From Manis javanica (lineage: Eukaryota; Chordata; Mammalia; Pholidota; Manidae), in assembly GCF_040802235.1 (NCBI RefSeq), contig NC_133165.1, positions 19,811,623 through 19,875,622 on the forward strand: a stretch of DNA of 64,000 bases, in the 5' to 3' direction. Shown here piece by piece: positions 38,640 through 50,945 of the stretch. The notes under the pieces are model-generated. The model saw only the letters and a list, made by a program, of their open reading frames with translations, searched no databases and was not told the DNA's origin. The position numbers and the translations under genes are program-made. Each line of letters begins with the position of its first letter. Positions within the stretch are counted from its first letter, which is position 1.

Positions 38640-38960
38640 GACTACATCCATGGTCCCTGTCTCAGAAGGCTCCACAATAAAGTCTGGAGACTTAAATATC
38701 CTACTTTCAATAATGGATAGAAGAGCTAGACAAAAATATAAGGAAATAGAGATGGAACAGAGTATGTGAACAACACCATAAACCAATGCCTGGAATTGAT
38801 ATGCAGAGACACTCCACATGACAATAGCCAAATGTACATTTTCCTCCAGGGGAAGTGAAACTTCCTCAAGATAGATTACAGGAAAGGCCACAAAACAAGT
38901 CTTAAAATTTAAAACAATGGAACTCGTTCAACAATGAAATAGAAAAAAGAAAAACTGCGC
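38640..38960 (+). mobile_element. Old L1 ORF2 5'-region fragment
   Basis: The sequence follows the order of the early L1 ORF2 region, for example ACAAAAATATAAGGAAATAG and the region around AAAGGCCACAAAACAAGTCT. Confidence 0.55.
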
Positions 38961-38969
38961 ATTAATCTT

Positions 38970-39357
38970 GGAGCTGAAGAACACTGGGTCTGCACTGAAG
39001 AATTCAGTAAAGAGCTTCAACAACAGACTTAACCAAGAAGTAAACTAAAAGATAGTGAATTTGAAATTATCTGGTCATAGAAGCAAAAAGAAAAAGTGAT
39101 AAAAAAGTGTGAGGAAAGCCTACAAGACTTAGGTGAAATCAACAAAAGAAATATTTGCACTATGGGAAACATAGAAGACAAGAAAGAGAAAGGGATATAA
39201 AGTAAATTTAAAGCAATAGTAGCCAAACCTTCCCAAACATGGAGAATTCAGAAATGGACATCCAGATACATGAGGCCCAATTGACCCAGATAAGTCGTAC
39301 ACATAAAGGGCCACACTGACACACATTAAATTTAATTTTGAAGAGTCAAAGACAGTA
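38970..39357 (+). mobile_element. Old L1/HAL1 ORF1 fragment, host of the NAMPT insertion
   Basis: ORF1-type phrases are visible (GAAGAATTCAGTAAAGAGCT, TTGAAATTATCTGGTCATAG, GGACATCCAGATACATGA). The match breaks off where the NAMPT 5' UTR starts. Confidence 0.6.
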
Positions 39358-39361
39358 AATG

Positions 39362-40506
<1,145 letters not shown>

Positions 40507-40514
40507 TGTAAGAT

Positions 40515-40945
40515 AAATTCTAGCCAAAATAAGCAGGCGATGAGAGGCAACAAAGGGCCAGGCAGTTTATTTGAGTGCAATTCCCTTATGAGGTTCACCA
40601 GTCTGCAGGGATGCAGGCTGGGGAAGTCGTGCCTGGCCAGGGAGGTGGGGGCTTATAAGGGGTTAGGAGGGTGAGGAGTGGGCCAGCTATCCTAGGGGGC
40701 GTGGAGAGGTATGATTGGCTAAAGGTGACATGATAGACAACTAGAAACTTTTTTTTCTTCCATGAGGAAGGAGGCTGACATCCGGGCCTTAGTTGGCACA
40801 TTAGAAGGATTGAGTTCAGAAAGAGCTGTCCCCTTTCCATATAAGGCATGGACCTTGGGGTTAGGTCTGTTCTCCTTTTACGGTATCTCTCTGTTCTGTT
40901 TGCATGTCCTTGTTTTTCCTTCCCCCAGCCCAGCACTCTTGACCT
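40515..40945 (-). mobile_element. ERV LTR, antisense, abutting the NAMPT pseudogene
   Basis: On the minus strand there is a CCAAT box (AGCCAATCATA), then CTTATAAGCCCC as a TATA-like box, an R-like region, CACTCAAATAAACTGCC as polyadenylation signal, and a pyrimidine-rich U5. The polyadenylation side faces the NAMPT pseudogene and begins where NAMPT similarity stops. The U3 limit is uncertain. Confidence 0.55.
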
Positions 40946-40946
40946 C

Positions 40947-41247
40947 TGTGTGGGTAAAATTATTTCCAGAATATCTCACCTGGCTTTACTGTATTTGCAT
41001 ATCCTCAGTGGTGGAGAGAAAGTCATCTCCATATCAATGGGTAATTACCTGGGCAACTAAGGGCTTATCTGAACCTGAAAGGTTAGGGAGAGATCCTTGC
41101 TTGCTTGCTTGCTTTTGCCAGAGCAGAAGAGATGGCCCCGGACTGCAGTTTGTAAGCAATAAATGGATTTTAAACTTTATTTCTCCCTTTAACTGATTTC
41201 AGTTTTAGAGGTATTTTGTTCCAGGATTTCGTCTCCCTGGACTTACA
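40947..41247 (+). mobile_element. ERV LTR fragment, sense orientation
   Basis: On the plus strand a GCAATAAATGG polyadenylation signal (about 41157) is followed by a U5-like pyrimidine-rich stretch ending ...GACTTACA at 41247. A CTTG repeat run (41096-41113) lies within it. The sequence after the end (TCTGGCGGTG) resembles a primer-binding region only loosely. The left boundary is a guess. Confidence 0.4.
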
Positions 41248-41379
41248 TCTGGCGGTGATTAATGGCCACTGGTGGGTGCCTGGGAAGAGGCCACCCAAAA
41301 CTCCTCAGGTCTCTGCCTAAAATGCTTCTGCAGGATAAGCCTCCAGGGGCCACAGTATTCCAAAGGAGAAGACCACAGA

Positions 41380-41793
41380 GCCTAAAGCTGTCCAACAGGA
41401 AGAGACCACAGCCCATGACTATCCCACAGGAAGGACACAGAGCCCACGACCATCCCACAGGAGCCCACGGAGGCCATGACCATCCATCCCACAGGAGCCC
41501 ATGGAGCCCACAACCATCCCACAGGAAGAGATGGGACCACAGAGCCCATGGAGCCCATGATAGTCCCTCACAAACAGATAACAGTGCCTGAGGTTGTCTC
41601 ACAGATCCAGACACCCTACAGCCTTTTCCTGTTCCCATTCCTTGTCCCAGCTCTCTTCATGGTACCATCGCTGCTCTTGTGCACCTGGTGCTGCAAGAAG
41701 ATGAGGAAGCCCTACCCACATAGCCCTGTGCCCAAGTTCTCCAGCACCCTCTCAGGCCCCCTGATGCCTGCCTGCCCCATGATCCTGTTCTAA
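41380..41793 (+). pseudogene. Degenerate coding fragment: Pro-rich repeats, one membrane span, short basic tail
   Basis: About five repeats of a unit near 30-36 bases (ATCCCACAGGA core) lie at 41400-41560. They encode an EPTTIPQE-like motif that changes frame at least twice. The repeats run into an open stretch (frame of 41476, 105 codons) ending TAA at 41793. Residues about 49-72 of that stretch form a hydrophobic span (FLFPFLVPALFMVPSLLLC) followed by WCCKKMRK, a typical stop-transfer. The VPxLxxVPxLLLC spacing resembles the membrane segment of ANTXR-like proteins, but the repeats precede it and are not known from that family. No start or signal peptide is seen. It may belong to an unrelated membrane protein. 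Function is unknown. Confidence 0.35.
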
Positions 41794-42580
41794 GGTCACC
41801 TGACCAAATGCTTAGGCACATATACTACCCTCCCATCCCTGGGCCCACATGGCCTGGATACTGAGGAGCTCTGTACCTCAGGCTTGCCTCAAGGAAGTCG
41901 CCTATGAGATGCCCTGGCCACTGAGGAGAAGTGACCCAGGCTCTGAGATGGGGCTGCCTCACAGGAGCCAGTGTTTTGAGGGACTCAGGTGGACAAAGTC
42001 TGGGGACAGACCTCTACTGTGGAGGGAAAAAGAGATCCTGAAGGGGCAAAAATGGCCCCAAAGTACAGTCAGGTGCCCCAGGATTCCTCTCCTCTGGGGC
42101 AGCTGTGCCTGTAAAACCAACGTGGTCTCTGCCCATCACTAGAGCCTTGTCATTCCTTCTCAGTCACTATGCAGGGACAGGTTGTGCAGGGCCCCATGCT
42201 GGGCACGGAGGACAGAAATGAAGTGGCTGCATTCCTGCCACAGCAGCTCCAGGTCTGGTGTCCCGAATGGCCTTGGTCTCAGGGTACTGATGGTAAAATG
42301 TGAACTTCATGGCATGTAGGAAGTGCCTGCCTAAGCAGAGCAGTAACAAAGGCCGGAGGCTGGCCCAGGGGAGGGTGGGCGCCGAGGCTTGGCTAGCTGG
42401 GCTCACAAGGACACATGAGGGAGTGTTGCAGGAGGAAGGACACCCGGAGGTGTGAGAGGGCAGCACCAGCAAGAAGATTGCAGGTCCCAGGTCTTCAAAG
42501 TAGGGGTGCTGAGGACAGGAAGCCAGGGTCCTGGGTGGACTTCCCTGAGGGCTGTGCACTGGGGGTGCTTCAGGGTGTGG

Positions 42581-42620
42581 AGAGGGGAGGGGAGAGAAGA
42601 GAAGGAAGGGAAGGGGAGGA
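42581..42620 (+). repeat. Purine-rich (GA/GGGA) tract
   Basis: About 40 bases made almost only of G and A. Confidence 0.85.
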
Positions 42621-44009
42621 TCTCTTATCTTCATAAGATGTAAAGAGTGCTGATGAAAACCACCCAGCGGGACACCTGTGGCAGGACCAGACACCCCAGT
42701 CTGAATGTCTCCCCATGGACCGACAGGGGGGTGTGGTCTCTGCTCAGGCAGGTGGGGCCAGCTGGCCACAGACCCACATGAAGCAAGCACTCAGATGGAT
42801 ACCCAAAGCCCTGTCTGTCCCTCTGCTGCAGAGTAGGGTCCCCTCTCGTGTGCATGGCTGAGCCAGAGCCCTCCACACCCCTTCTGGTTTATCTCTTCAT
42901 CTTTCTGTTTTCTAGAAGCTGCCACCAAAAACATACCTGATAGATCATGTTTAGTTGTGATGGTGTCAAAGCCTGATGGGCACACTGGTCTTCAAAAGGA
43001 GACCTCCTGCAGCCTAGGGATATTTCACCATCAGTCCACCTATCACTGCCTGGGCAGAGAGCTGGCAGAAGAGGGTGATGGAGGGGCAGACAGAGGGGCA
43101 GGGTGGATGCCCCCCAGAGGATGTGGAACTCACAGTGTCACCTGGAGGACACCCTTTTCATGTTCCCATCAGAGCCTGATGAAGGGCCTCTGTCACTGAA
43201 TTAGCACCTTGGGGGCCTGTTTCAGCAAGTGCTATGATTTCCCTGAAACAAAGGGGCTTCTGTCACAGCTATATCTGCTTTTCAGGGCAAAGTGGACATG
43301 TGGGGTGACTGTTCAGACCTGCACCCAGAGGCCACTGACATGCTGTCAGCCCAGGAGCAAGGGAAGTAGGGCACAGGATGCTCCTCTTGGGCCAGGGCCT
43401 TTGCTCTTTGTCCCTGCCCAATGCACTCAGGGACTGTTGGTCAGAGGTCCCTGTCCAGGCATCTCCCAAGGAAGATGCCCAAGACATGGAGGCATGGCGC
43501 TCCAGAGCCTCCCAGCTGACCCTGGACATGGCTCCCATGCAGTCCCTTGCGCTGTGATCTCAAGGGTGTCAGGAAACTCTATCTAGAGTGTTACCCAGCT
43601 CTTCAAAACTGAGCTAAAGAGGGCTACAGGGAGGCAGGCTAACAAAGTCTTAGCCTCCCAGGTATAATCCCTCTCCTCTAAGACCAGACCCTGTGGCTGT
43701 GCTGGGTTCCCCCATCTCCTGAGGCTCTCCTGGCTGCTCACTGAAATGTCAGGAGTGGTGACCCCCTCATAATGTGTGACTGACACTGGTTTTACCAGGA
43801 AGTACATATTCACCCCTCATATCATTGCCTGTGACAATGGGAGGAATCCAATGATACAACTGTCACCTGGGAATTTAGTAATAGTGATGGTTTGTATTGA
43901 CTTCTCCCCCATGGAACACCTGGTAGCCTTAGAAAATGACCGTACTACCATGTTTGAATCCCCCAATAACTGTACCTGTAGATACTAATACCATTCCAGG
44001 TTTATGAAG

Positions 44010-44100
44010 ACAGCTCTGACACAGAGAGGGCCAAACGCCTTGTGCTAGGTCACAGGCCTGGAGGTGGCAGAGCTCAACTGGAACCTCGAGGCCTGGCTCC
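44010..44100 (+). repeat. MIR fragment
   Basis: It contains GACACAGAGAGGGCCAAACG, then TAGGTCACAGGCCTGGAGGT and GCAGAGCTCAACTGGAACC, the conserved MIR core order. Confidence 0.6.
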
Positions 44101-45070
44101 TCCCTTCTCATTGCCCTGTCACCCTTTTGGGGCAGCACTCAGCATTTCATAATGGCTTTACCCCCAAACCACCAGAGGGCTGCCCTACTCAGACCCTGGG
44201 GCCAAGGACAGCCATGATCCTGGGTCATCTGGGAGTCATCTGTCTGAGATTCCTCATGTGTAGACCCTTTGCACTGACCTGGCCAGGGAACCTGGAAGAT
44301 GTTGCTGCCCACTATCTGTGTGAGGGCTACATGGCCACATCTGGGGAACACCATCTCTGCAAGGTTAGGCAGGTGGGCATTTAGGCACTCTGAGAATAAT
44401 CATTCTTGTTCTACCCTAGGAGGCCCCCACAGCCTGTCACCCATCTGGAGGTGCCCCACTTCTCTGCACTAAGGGGGCCTGCAGCTCATCCCTGCAGCAC
44501 ACAGTCCCTGACAAACCCTGCACAATGCTTAGGCTGCAGTCACAGTCAGACCTAGTTATGACTTCCCTTACTACCATTTGAGAAGACAAGTTCAATACCA
44601 GAGGAATGGGACTCCAGAGCCAGGACAAGGGGCTGCATAGGGAAGGCAGGGAAGATTTTGATGCCCGAACTGAGTCTCAAAGGAGGAGCCCAGGCTGGAG
44701 GCCAGCATCCAGGGACAGGAGCACATCCACAAAGGCCGACCCTGCAGGTCCTGCTGGGTCCTGAACCTGATCCCTTTGAGTCAAGGAAACCACAGCCTTC
44801 TGCTTCCAATTCCAGTGGCAGGGAGCCTTGGTAAAAGGGTGGGAGGGGCAGAGGTCCATAGGCCCGGGCAGAGGTGGTAGATGTAGAGACTGAGGTGGCC
44901 AAGTGTGACATGCTCTGATCACCTCCCTCCCCAGGAAACAGGAGGGCATCAGAGGCCAGGAATATGGGGAGCAACAGCCCCTGGGTGCCTGGCCCTCTTA
45001 CAGGGAACTGCCTGGATAGCCTCCCCCATGGGGAACCCATGTACAAGGAGTCAAAGCACTCTGGGAAGAG

Positions 45071-45115
45071 ATGAACTCCTGTGATGGTAAATTCCTCTTC
45101 TACTTCATCATGGAT
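45071..45115 (+). pseudogene. Possible ANTXR-family (ANTXRL-like) exon end: start of VWA domain
   Basis: The frame ATG 45071 reads MNSCDGKFLFYFIMD and is followed at once by GTGAGT, a consensus splice donor. ANTXR family exon 1, as I remember it, ends at the same point, in a C-x-G-x-F-x-x-YFI-x-D(K) stretch that opens the von Willebrand A domain. Only about a dozen residues match and the D-K is incomplete. No convincing signal-peptide frame leads in: an upstream ATG at 44964 is in another frame with a stop. No following VWA exon was found before L1 sequence begins. At best it is an isolated, decayed exon. Confidence 0.3.
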
Positions 45116-45649
45116 GTGAGTGGCCCTCCCACCCTGGCCCCAGGTGCCCCTCAGAGTGTGCCTGTTCCCAGGGACATGGCTGCATGAAGCAGACCAAGGG
45201 GACCCCTGCCTCTGAGAGAGGAGGAAGCAGGGACAGAGTTGGTCAGACACGAGGACACCTTTTGTGGCCTCCTTGTTCCTGGGGTGGGAAGAATGCCCCA
45301 GTCTTGCTCCCTGGGAAATTTCCTTTTGGGAAGGTGGAAAGACCACCCCCTGGTCTGGATGGCTCTCAGCCCCTCCCTCCACATGGATCTGTGGCCTGCG
45401 TACCCCTTAACCAGCTGGAGGGGCAGGGCATTACTGGGAGCAGCTTCTTAGCAGGTGTTAGCAGCTCACTGTGGGGTGGGTTGGTCTGTTGGCTGTTTTC
45501 AATTGACTTCTTTTCACCCAAACGACTTGTTCAAATGGGCCCCAGCCAGATGGCCATGTGATTTCCGTTGGGGGTGATTATTATAAGAAAAAAGGTGACT
45601 ACAAAACACTAAATAATCCCTCTGGATCTCCTTCTTCTGTAAGGCTGAA

Positions 45650-46130
45650 GAATGATTCCAGTGTATGCATACACCACATTTTCCTTATCTGTTCACCTGT
45701 CACTGGACATTTGGTTTGTTGTACAACTTAGCTATTGTAGAACAACTATTGCAAGAAACACGGGAGTACAGATGTCTCTCTGCAATCTGGATTTCAGTTC
45801 TGTTCTTTTGGGTGCATATAGATTACATGTTAGTTGTATTTTTAATTTTTTGAGGATCAAGAAACTTTTCCCTAGTGGTAGCACTGCTTCCATCCCCATC
45901 ATGTAGAAGGATTCCAATCTCACCACATCCCTACCAACACTTATTATTATTCCTTTTTTATAGTAGCCATGCTAACTGATGTGTGATTTTATCTTTTGGT
46001 TTTAATTTATATTTCTCTGATGATTTGTTATGTTAAACATGTTTTCATGTGTGTGCTTCCCATTTTTATGTCTTTAAAGTAGCACCTATTCAAGTTTTTG
46101 GATCATTTTTCAATTCTTTACCAATCATCT
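45650..46130 (-). mobile_element. L1 3' ORF2 fragment, antisense
   Basis: The complement of late L1 ORF2 is visible, for example TTCACCTGTCACTGGACATT and ATTTCTCTGATGATTTGTTA. Confidence 0.65.
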
Positions 46131-49100
46131 ATCATTACCTATCTGAAAACAAATGGCAATATAGGAATGACTTTGCAATGATGTCTCTTAATTGAAGTGA
46201 AATTACATAACTCAGTATTGAGCAAACATTTTATTCTTATTAGAAATGGATTTACAATATTATAATTAAAAAGATTCAGTGGCAAATCTTTCTAACTGAA
46301 ACCAAACATGGTAGGTCAGGCATTATTTTAAATCATAATAATTACTTTAAGTACACTTTAATATCAAATTTAGAAGCAGTAAACTTGTCAGGGTGATGTC
46401 ATTATTTTCTTTTCATAACTGCTAAAATAATTTTTTCACAGTTATTTGAATAACCCTTAGAGGTGTGAACCTTTGAAGCTGGAATAAGTGCCCATAATGA
46501 GTTTTGTTTCTCAGCTGTGTGAACACACACATTCAGGGCTGGCTTCTTTCTGTAAAGTACGATAACTGTGACTCTAAACTTGTTTCTGTTTTGTCTTGTT
46601 TTTACTTCTCCATTTATGATTTGATTTTGCCTTTATTTGAAAAGAAAAATTCGTGAATATTTTTGGAAGATGGGGATAAGTATTTTCCAATTTTATAGAA
46701 TACATGTCTATTCCAAGATTTGCCAGCCATGACACAGTCACTAAAAATAAGGCTGTGATGTTAAGACACTGTGATTGCTGGGGAAAAAATGATTTTGCCA
46801 ACATATGTTTTACCATGAATGTGCTAAATCTATTTATTTGTCAGGGAGAAATAATGCTGACTTTTTATTTTTAGTCTATCTCATTTACCCTCTTTTAATT
46901 TTTGATAAAAAGTTTCAGGGTAATCATTTTAACATGTAATCTGAAACATCTAATCAACTTTTACTATAAAAACTATTTGGTACATGGTTTTAATAAGTAT
47001 TTCCTTTTAGTGTTATTTGCTTTATAACCTACTTACTACTCTAGAAGGAATATTTGAAACAGTTTCCTGAAGTTTACATTCAATGCTAAATTATTGATGA
47101 TACCCCAAACTAAGTCAAGTGCACTGGAAAAAAATTTTAATTCTCATTTTAGCCCATCATCCAACAGTGAAGTAGGAGAAAGAAATGTAGGTTGTCCTAC
47201 CCACTTTGTAGTAAGAATAATCATAACATTCAGAAAGAAATGGATAACATGACAATAACGTGACACAAATGGCATAGGTAAGTAGCTAAATAATTATAAG
47301 ACTTTACAATAAAAGTAAAAAAATGTGTCCTCAATAGCTGCTTTTCACCCTGAAAGAAGATTGAATTCAGCACCAAAACAACACCAAATCTGATATAGTG
47401 CTACTTTTAACTACCAAAAGATCTAGAAGGATCTATTTACAGGAAATCCCTGGCATTAATACTGAAAAAGTACCTTTATAGCAGAGCTCCAGTGTTGTTT
47501 TAACTTCCAGTTGGTTCAGATTTTTAAACCTAGCTACTAAAAATATGCTATAAAGTATTAAGTTTCAGGAAAAAAGCTAATGATAACAAAAAAGTGAAAA
47601 ATAGATAGTTGAACCACAAAGATGGAGAAACATCCATAAATAGATTGTTGTTGTTTGGCTATAAACAAATAGAATGTTAACATAGGCTAACAGATGTCCA
47701 GTTGTGGCTTTACTGCAGACATTGGAAGGAGCTGTCCCTACAGTCTCCATCCCAGACTTTTAAAAAGTCTTATTTGTATAAAAAGGAATCTATTCTGTTA
47801 ACTTATAAATACTGAAGAGGTGTAACTTCCAATCTAAAACTATATAGAAAAGCCAAATTGTGCAGATTATATTTACCACACTTTATTTTCTTGTATGCAC
47901 TCTAAAAATATATTTCTTCAATTATTAAAAACAACAACAAGGTTTATATAGCTTCAGAGGCACTTTAATGTGGGTATTTAAAGTGAAAGCCTGGCAAAGC
48001 TTTAAATAGAAGAACACACCAATTAACTAGTCAGCATTACCTACCTTCAGAACTTTAAATAGGTTATTCATTAATTCAGATTCATACAGCAGATTTAACT
48101 TTAAGCAATTATATAAAGACAAAAAGTGATTGTTGTCTTAATACAGCCTGGATCCCAATGAAAAAGAAAAAAAATACCTTTGTTTTCTTAGTAAGCATCA
48201 ATCAACATGCAAAAATAATAATGTTTTGAAAAAATACTTTTTGCTTAAGACGTTTTGTATGGTTCATGATTCAATGATTTCTTTAGTAATACAGATCTTG
48301 TTATGTTCTTTAATATTGTATGACTTGGATAAACAAATCATACCGTTTGTATTAGGTATGCAAAAATATAAACCAACTCAAATTTCCAGTAAAACTAATA
48401 CTGGTAGTATTAGATCTTACAAATTTCCCTTATAACTTCCACAATATCAGGCATAGTAGAATGGACCAGTGATATGTTGCTTAAAGCACATTGCTGGCTC
48501 TTAGTCATGGCTGCAAATGGGGCTTTTCTTTATTCTTACATAGAGGCCAAAGGAGCCTCATTACAGTGTCATGGCAGAGGGCAAAGGGCATTGGCAGGCT
48601 CATGTGAGAGCTGGGGCAGCTCCTGTTCAGCAGTGGCTTTGGTCTCTTCCACTCATATTTTCTTAGCCAAATCAAGGCCCTAAAAAGCTGGGTAAATAAA
48701 GGTGAGAGAAAGAGAATCCTGTCACTGGGGGAACAGCAAGTAACGGCACAACTATATGATCTTGGTCACAAATAATTCATCCTTTTAGTCATGAACTGAT
48801 GTTTTTCTTCCTTCCTCAGCTAAAATACACTCATTTCTCCCCAAAATCCCATCCAATCATAACAGAAGCCAAAATCCCAGGATCTCACAGTAATGTATAC
48901 TCCTATCTATAGCAATTCCAAACACTGCTTGGGCAAATGTTGCAAGGAGCTATAAGGTGGGAAATCTTCCTCTGACCCTATGAAGAAATTCTTTCTTGAG
49001 ATAGCTGCTCTTTTCCTTGGGATAGCTCCTCAGCTTATTGCTGTGTATGGTTCTTTGTTTATTCTTAGAGTTGTCCCTACTTTTCCATTATAATTCTTGG

Positions 49101-50725
49101 CTACATATGGAAAGAAAACCTTAGAGAATATGCCAGCCTTGCTTGGGTGCTGAGCCATTTTCTTACCCTGCTCCATGCCCATAGAAAGTTAGAAGCCTAG
49201 AATGTGTTTTAAGTTCCAAGTAATCGCACACTGTTTTATCCAGGTGGATAGCTCTTTTGGAAATACAACTTTATCAATACTGTTTTAATTTCTTTGCTAC
49301 TATTCATCACTAAAACCACATCCATGATTACCTTCCAGATATGATTCTCTCTCCAGGCATCTCATGCTATGAAATTATCAAACTCAAGTAGGAGAACCAC
49401 ATCCTTGCTTTTTTTCACTGAGCCATTTTTGTCAACCTCAAATGGTTTATGACACAATACCTTAAAACATTCAGAGATGTTGTCACAGGCAAAGAGCTGC
49501 CTCAAAGCATTTTGAGCTGCTTGCTTTCATTTAAAGCAATTCTCAACTTTTTCTTTTACAAGTTATATGTGAGAAACAGTTGCCTCTTTCACCTGGTAAA
49601 TCCCAGATTTTCCGGATCCTCTCTATTCTGCAGTGGTAAACTAGCTAATTCTTTTCTGGGATCATCTCTTTTCATTGTGTCTTGAAAAGTACAACTAATA
49701 ATCACCAGCTCATGTTAGTACCATTCTTTTTCCACAACAGTATTGCCTGAAGCCACTGACTTATTCAGCATATTATCTTTCTTTCCCACAGTTGCAGGAG
49801 TGGTTTAATCAAATGCTCCCCAGCCGTGTCTCCAGCCCCTGGTAAAGATTTCCTTGTTGTTCACTGATGTGATCTAAGGTCAATCTAAACAGTTTTAATA
49901 TTTTTATTAGGCTAGCAATCAGTTTCTATAAGCAATTTTTGTGTTAGCTCTCAGTAAGTTATGCCGTGGTAGCAAATATCTAAATATGGTAGCAAAGCTT
50001 AGTGAATTACAACTATGGTTTATTTCTTGTTCTCATTACATGTGGCTGTAGATCATCTGTGACTTCGCTCGAGATGTCTTCTTCTTTCTGAGATCTAGGT
50101 CAGAGAAGCAGATCTTACTGAAGATGGGAGATTTTCATGCAGAGGGAAAAAAGCAATGGTAGAACCACCTGACAGATCTTAAATTGTATGCTCAGAAGTG
50201 ACATGTGGCACATGTATTTACAGATTATGGGCTAAAGCAAATCTCATATCCCAGTCTGGTGTTAATGAGGTAGAGAAGTATAATACTCTTTCAGAGTGTA
50301 ATACAATCAATCATAGATTGGAGTTAAGATGTTCATATTCCACCCTTGAGGAATAGAACCCAGAATTAGTTGAAGGCCACCATATAATATTAACCTGAGA
50401 ATATACTTCTCCTAAGCCCAGTATAATAAAAGGAGACCAGTGAACACTGAATATTTAACCTCTTTGTTGAGTCAATATTTTGTTATTTTATTATAGAATT
50501 TTTAATAATTATATTAAAATACCCCATAAGTATTAATATAGAGACATGGAGGTCCAGTGCTATCATCTGAAACCAGTCCTTTAGAGCTATTCATTTATTT
50601 TCAGATAAGGAGAGAAAGAGATGTATAAAAAATATTTAAGCTCAGAATGTATGTAGTATTTTGATTATAGGATGAAAATCATTTGCACCCACCCACACCC
50701 AGTTAGTTGCTTTCAACTATAGCAG
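46130..50725. other. No gene recognised
   Basis: AT-rich sequence with only short chance ORFs. The area 48470-49460 is slightly less AT-rich and may be ancient ERV-type repeat, but I cannot assign it. Confidence 0.45.
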
Positions 50726-50729
50726 AAAC

Positions 50730-50945
50730 CAGCAAATTTAGCCTACAGGCCAAATCCAGCTGGTCATCTGTTCTAATGCATAAAGTTTATTGGGACACAG
50801 CTGTGCCCATCAGTTTATACATTGTCTATTATTCTTTCACACTACAATGTCAAGGTTGTATTATTGGAACAGATACAGTATAGCCCATTGCAGAACTTTT
50901 TTATTATCTGGCCCTTTAAGATAATATTTGCCAACCTCTGCTCCA
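50730..50945 (-). mobile_element. Ancient hAT-type non-autonomous DNA transposon
   Basis: The phrases GGCCAAATCCAGCTGGTCAT, AAGTTTATTGGGACACAGCT, TTCACACTACAATGTCAAGG and ATCTGGCCCTTTAAGA match a very common mammalian hAT MITE read from its far end. I do not name the exact subfamily. The ends are eroded, and the orientation label follows that reading. Confidence 0.7.

Larger units (their letters stand above)
41262..45500. other. GC-rich block, probably duplicated and decayed genic sequence
   Basis: The block contrasts with the AT-rich flanks and lies between an LTR end (41247) and antisense L1 (about 45650). Stops are sparse in several frames because of composition. The minus-strand frames 42167-42790 (207 codons) and 44552-45382 (276 codons) are long but show no recognisable domain. 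Inside are a degenerate repeat plus membrane-tail ORF (41380-41793), an exon-like ANTXR match (45071-45115), and a MIR near 44010-44100. Confidence 0.5.

Noticed and set aside
40947-41290. Primer binding site and start of an internal ERV after the LTR end at 41247
   Set aside because: TCTGGCGGTGATTAATGG does not match a tRNA 3' end well, and no gag-like frame follows.
42167-42790. 207-codon minus-strand frame
   Set aside because: Pro/Ser-rich product typical of GC-rich non-coding sequence, with no recognisable family or splice context.
44552-45382. 276-codon minus-strand frame, the second-longest single open frame in the window
   Set aside because: The composition is GC-rich and there is no domain, repeat or signal I recognise. 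It contains the antisense of the ANTXR-like exon, so at most one strand can be real. Kept only as part of the GC-rich block.
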